This document shows, piece by piece, positions 52,201-58,200 of a stretch of 64,000 nt of DNA. Origin of the DNA: Acanthaster planci (lineage: Eukaryota; Echinodermata; Asteroidea; Valvatida; Acanthasteridae). A model generated the notes under the pieces. The model saw nothing but the letters and a program-made list of their open reading frames with translations, ran no database searches and was not told where the DNA came from. The stretch spans positions 408,094 through 472,093 of the forward strand of contig NW_019091522.1 of NCBI RefSeq assembly GCF_001949145.1. Direction: 5' to 3'. Numbering within the stretch: the stretch's first letter is position 1; every line of letters begins with the position of its first letter. A program made the position numbers and the translations under genes.

Positions 52201-55200
52201 GGCATGCAGCCAATGTATTGATGCAAAAAAAAAGAGCTGTTTTGACAAATTCTGACCAGGTCAGTGTAGAAAGATTCTGTATGCATTTATTGCATAAATT
52301 TACTTGTGTATGGCAGCTACAGCCAATCACACCATTAGAATAGATTGCTATGGCAGACAACCTCTAATGAAGTGACAGATATTGGAGATCGTTGTCTCAA
52401 TCCATCCACAGGTCCTCAGTCAAACCACCAGGCTGCCAGTTTCCAGTCGGAATGGGTATTTACTGCACATACAGACTGGATATCCAACCTGATGCATTGT
52501 ACCGGTATACTCAAAGATAGAAATCACACTAGTTGCAGTGTGCCTTGATAATGCTGCTTTAACCAGAGTCAGACAGGTTCATCCTTTGAGTGTGTATAGG
52601 CAGAAGGCAGGGTCTATTTCAGGATATGTTGATTAAGAATGAATTATCAAAGACTTGTGACTGTAAAATTGTTAGGTCTCCCAAGTCCGTACTCCACCCA
52701 CATAACACAGCCTTTTCACGATGACATCATCAGCAAAACCAAGCCAGCCTGGTCCCGCAGACATATCAAACAGGGGTTTTACACACAGCTCCAAACACTG
52801 GCCACACAAACTAATAATAATATGAGAGTACAGGACACAAAGGAAACAATGATGTTTCCCTGTCCTCGGTGGCCAGTCGCCTGTTCTCACTCCTCAGTGG
52901 TAAGGGCCTGAGCTGTTATGGCCGAGTGTCATAGCCAAAGCTGCCTCCTTGATGGTACAGAAAAACAAACTGGACATGTGATCTTGCTGATCACATGACT
53001 GCTAACGGGGTGCTTTATTTAGGAGACGGTGTGGAATCATGTTTTTCTGCCCACCTCAGTCTGTCAAGTCTCATCATCAACAAACTGTAAGAGCTTTTCT
53101 AAATCTTCACCTGTAAGTTCATCAAGAGCAGCTTCTGACCGTCAGTCCCTTAAATCTTTCCAAATGCCAATATCAGAGATGCCACAGGGTCTGCTAAAAG
53201 AACGAAACAGTTTAATCCGGGCAAAGAACATTGGAGCACACGACCGATTGTGGTGAGAGGACTGCATAACGACAGGGGTTTTCTTCCATTACAACCATGT
53301 CCAGTTCCACTTTTCATGTTTGATTCAATGGTTTTTAAGTTGTTCGTTCTATCTAACATTCTACATTTTTCATATTTGATAAAATCTGTTGCATGAAGCA
53401 CACGTATATTGTAAGATTTTAAACTCCACACCGTGCACGGTTTCATAGCAGCATACGGTAGAAGACATCAATCGGAAGCTCGCTGCGGCCTGCGAAAACA
53501 CACAATGATGATGTCGTTGGTTCCCAACTTGTTACATACAATATTCCTATTCATGCAACCACTGCGATCGGGAACCACTGACTGACACGATAGACTTGAA
53601 TTCAAGGCTGTGTGATAAATGCGCTCAGCGCAGAGATGCACAGCATGGCGCAGTGCAAGCAGCAAGCACAAATCGTCTCAAATACCCCCACACGAGGCAC
53701 GTGTTCGGCCAGTTCACTGCACCGTGCAGTACTTGGTACACGTAGCGCTGCTGGATCTCCAGTCATTTTAACAATCATGCAGACGAAGGCAGCCATGTTT
53801 TTAAGGCCACTACAGGGAAAGAGCTGTACACATGCATGCTGTGCGCAACCATCATTGAACTGGAATTCACAGAGGCGAAAATCAATGCATTCTCTTTTGC
53901 GTTTTCTTTTCTGGCATTTTCTTTCGAGCCAGAATGGAAAAAAAGGAAAAACAGAATTTCAGAGGTCTGATTAAAAAAAAAAGAAAATAAGGATAGAACT
54001 AGAAAAGTGGCATCTCTGTAATATTCTGTACACAAAATAGTATATCCAACATTCATTGGGGTGGGACATTAGACAACATACCATTTGATCCTCTGTGCCA
54101 TCACATCCAGGTGGGTATCCATCACTTTACAAACTGTACAAATAGGTTCTCAGTTGGTGAGTTGTTAAAGGAAGCATGTAACTTAAGAAGCATTTTAGTT
54201 TCAGTTTTCCACTTTTCAAGGAATTTTACAATGGGTATATTTATCAATATGTTGCATTCAATCCACAATGCACTTGGATATATTTCTACGTTTCTAAAGG
54301 TGGCTTATAGTTATCGGAGTCAATGGAAATTCTGGGAAGCAACGACCAACCACACAAATTTTCAGTGAAATGAAACGTCAGTATCTCTTCACTCGTGGCT
54401 CTGGGGATTGTTTTTAAAGGAACACTTATAATAATATTAAGAGTAATAATTTATTCATTTATAAAGCACAAATTTCATATGGATATGTTTAAATGCACTG
54501 TACAATGAAGACATTAAGCATGGAACAATGAATACATTTAAACATGGTTGAGCCGATGGCATACAAGGGCACCTCAGGCAGCCGCCATACGACCCACATT
54601 CACCAACATCAGTAAAGTGGAGACAGTAAGAAGCAGTTACAGTTTTAGAGGTGGGAGGAAAACCCCAGAGGAATAGTCTGGGTAAAACCCATGGAGTCAG
54701 GTAGGGACTGAAAACCCAATCCACATGTGGACTGGGCCGGGATTCGAACTCGGGACCACAGAGGTGGAAGGCAAGGAAAGAACTACCCTGCCAACCTGAC
54801 TCCCCACTTCACAGTCTGAGAAACATTCTGTAACTGTTTCAATTGTACTATGGACTGTGACTCAACAAAGTTGTAAAAAAAAAAAACTGTCATGAGTGAT
54901 TGCTTCACTCAGCCCTCAGAAAACTGAGGGGTTATGGGGAAAATTACCACTTAGCGTAACTCAGCAATCATCTTAAAATCTTGATGAAAGTTTACTGGAG
55001 TCTCTGTTAGGTTTTCTGTTTCATCCAGGCTCTAAACCACTGTTGAGTTTGTTTTGCTTCCAATTACAAAACCTTTGGAGCAGAATGGAATTTTGCCAAG
55101 AACTGACAGGATTTGTTGTCACAACATAATTTGCAAACTTGGGAGGGCGCGGTGTGGCCAGGATTACCTCTGATAAATTTCCCTGATTGGCACATTGATT

Positions 55201-58200
55201 GTTCCTTAGGATCAGTTGAAACTATGCAAAGCACTTGAAAGGGCAAGGATGACGTCTGTCAAAGCACACTGTGACTATATTGAGCGATGTTAACTATTAA
55301 ACATGTGACTTTTATGTCTTAGAAATAAATCTCTGTTTTGTCCTTTGATTGAGTAAGGGGTTTGTGTTTGCCTTCAGGTTGGGCCAGTGTGCCTCAGAGG
55401 ACTTTTCCATTTGGTTGGTGCTGTTCTGTTTATTTCTGTTCTGGAAAGCATACAAAATCCCATCATCTCCTTTGAATAACAAACAGCCGGAATTATTCAC
55501 CATGCCAAACATTATCACAAAAAAGTGAACCAACTCATCTAACCATTTTCCTGGCTGCAAAGATGAAGACCACTCCTGCCATTCACATGTACTTGAGCTG
55601 TACTGCAAGTCAGGCTTGACTGCTCTCAGTGGATACCCCCATTAAGGACATGTACAAGGTCAATCTGCAGCTTAAAACCTCAAGCCCACTCCAAACAAAA
55701 TGAACACGTAGTTGGCCTGCCAGCCGCCCTATCTTCCATTGTTGGTTTGACAGCAGAGGCAAAGCAAGTGGCACGGGAGTCATCAATAACATCCAAAGTC
55801 ACAGCATACATGTACATTGTTTGCAAAAGTCAAGGCCAATGATGACAGTTTCTGCATGTAGATAAGAAAATGAAAATCACGCATTCCTTTCACAGACTGT
55901 TCTTTCCCCCAAGTCTAATTCACTTAACTCAAGTACAAAGAACGGAAGACTGTCAAGTTTGTGACGTGGGAATACCCAGCGCTCAATGGAAACCATATTG
56001 GACATAAGGCACAATGAACACTATTTCATTTACATGCAGATTTGAACTTTTGTAGTATAAATTGTCTTTGAAAAAAAAATTTGCCCTTTCTGTTACTGCT
56101 GAATTTGTAGGACTGTTATTTTCAGTTAGTAATATATTCTTAACTGTCAACAGCCATGAAAGACCATTTAAACATGGATTAAGAGTTTCCAAGCTGTACT
56201 CCGATGCATCAAATTGAATAAACACACTCATGATGACGTACTTGAAAACAAACATGCTGACATTTAAAAACAAATTCAAATACACATGGATAATGAAAAC
56301 ACCAACCATATGTCTGTATTTGCACTGATTCTACAGACTGAATTAAACAAGAAATAATTTCAATTCAATATGGCCAGTATTCTAGTGCTTGTGATTATGT
56401 GGAGACAATTTCCTTCTAAAGTTTGATTATTCTGTAATTCTTGAAGGCACAGCAAACGCAGGCAATCCTTACTGTTCTCCGCAATGCAAGTTTGCTAGTC
56501 CCATTGGACGAATAGAGGGACGGTGATGGAGTGAAATTTGATTTAAATTCAAGATCAATGGTGATTTGTTTTTGGTAGAAAGTGCCCTGCCCTCTTCATT
56601 TGTTCATTACCAGTCAATAGGGAAAAAAGATGGAAGCATATCAATGTCTTATAGCTAAAGTAAGGAGCCATTTCTTGACTGCAGGTCCATTGCATCATTA
56701 AAAGCCTTTCTACAGCTGCCAGCAAGATGCATGCATTTTTTTATATATATATATAACCCAAATATTGGCTGGTTAGGGGGGTGCTTACTCGTGCTGGCAA
56801 GCATACTGTGCTGTGGTTTTAATGAGCATGACAGGCTTTAGGAGTGGGACGATATACCTTTTATGAACAATCTTGTCAAATTTAATCCTAAGACCACTGG
56901 CTTACTTGTTGCTTTGTGAAAAACACTAAGTACTGTACGTCAACCTGGTTTTTCCAATCTATGGTAGCTTCGCCAGAAACATGACAATTTTTTGGCTAAC
57001 TTTAGTTGGGGATCATACTTGTGTGTACACTGGTGGGGAGGGCTTGTGTGTGCTTTTCAAAACTTGTGGAAAATAGGCATCATCGTTGTCTTGCATATTC
57101 TTTCAAAAGAGGAGAGGAGTCAGAGATAAAGAATGTTTTGAATGCTTTTACAAATGACAAAAAAAAACCACTCAGAAAACCTACGAGCAGTTCTGTATGT
57201 ATATAAAACATGGTTGGTCAGGCATTTTTTTAAAATTCCTGATTTCTTCCCATTTGAATCCATGAAACCTTACAAAGAAACTAAGTTGACAATCATCGTT
57301 TGATGAAAAGCAGAGAGTAAGTTATGAGAAAGGATATTCTAACACAAAAACTTCCTGTTCACCAGTGTACAATGCAATGTTCAGAGCATATTAATTGAAT
57401 ATTTGTTTACAGGTGGTATTCCATGATACAGCTGAGCAAAGGTGGGTTAGTATTTTTGGTACTTGACAATGTAAGAAACAAAGAGATGGGTGCAAGTGTT
57501 AAGATGCTTTGGAGAGAATGTCAAGCAGTGACAAGACAAAACATTTTACATGTGTGGCAATCCCAAAGCATGACAGGTTGTCTGATGCAGGCTACATGTA
57601 CATGTACCTCTTTTGTGCAATGGGGGAACACTTTCGAGATTCTCCTTTGAGCAAATCACAGGTGTTGAAAGGTGACAAACATGACATTTCTGGTGCAAGG
57701 TTTAATTTGCAGAGTAAATGATCATCTTCAGAAAACAGATTCTATAATGCTCATGAGTGGGGAGACCATGTTCCAAGAATGGAGCAGACATTCAAAGACA
57801 AGCAGTCTCGTGCCATCACTGCTGGTTAGTTCCTTAGCACCACAGATAATAGCTTGACAGAACAAGTGGGAGACTATTGAACAAAGTGGTGTTTACATGT
57901 AAGTGCAGTAAATACAAGGTAGTCAGTTAAAGTGAATGATGCATGTTAGTGAGAGGATGAGAGAACGAGAAAGAAGGGGGGACACTGCGTTCTCAATATG
58001 GTAAAACAAGTTGGTATCTTTTTGGTTTCGGTTTTCATACCCCTATCCTGCTCTGAACTTGTGGTTGTTGTGATGGTAGTAGCAGTGGCTGTGGTGTCGC
58101 CAGCGGTAACCGGCGGTGTTGTCATGGCTACCAGGCCCGGCGCGGCGCTTTTCTCGACCGAGGTTGCGCTGCCGGCCCCCGTGCAGATCGGGGCACAGGC

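Larger units (their letters stand above)
40173..58040 (-). other. DGK intron 3 (17.9 kb)
   Basis: The largest intron, between the Thr/Ala-rich and Ser-rich linker exons. It contains foldback elements at 41623, 42502 and 49566 and a possible SINE at 54440. ORFs at 44545-44901, 50827-51276 (minus) and 51051-51557 (plus) show no domain, mutually overlap or are low-complexity, so I do not call nested genes. Alternative first exons could lie here but cannot be recognised. Confidence 0.75.

Noticed and set aside
54735-54805. tRNA gene at the GTTCGAATCC motif
   Set aside because: No acceptor stem or complete cloverleaf; a SINE head explains the motifs better.
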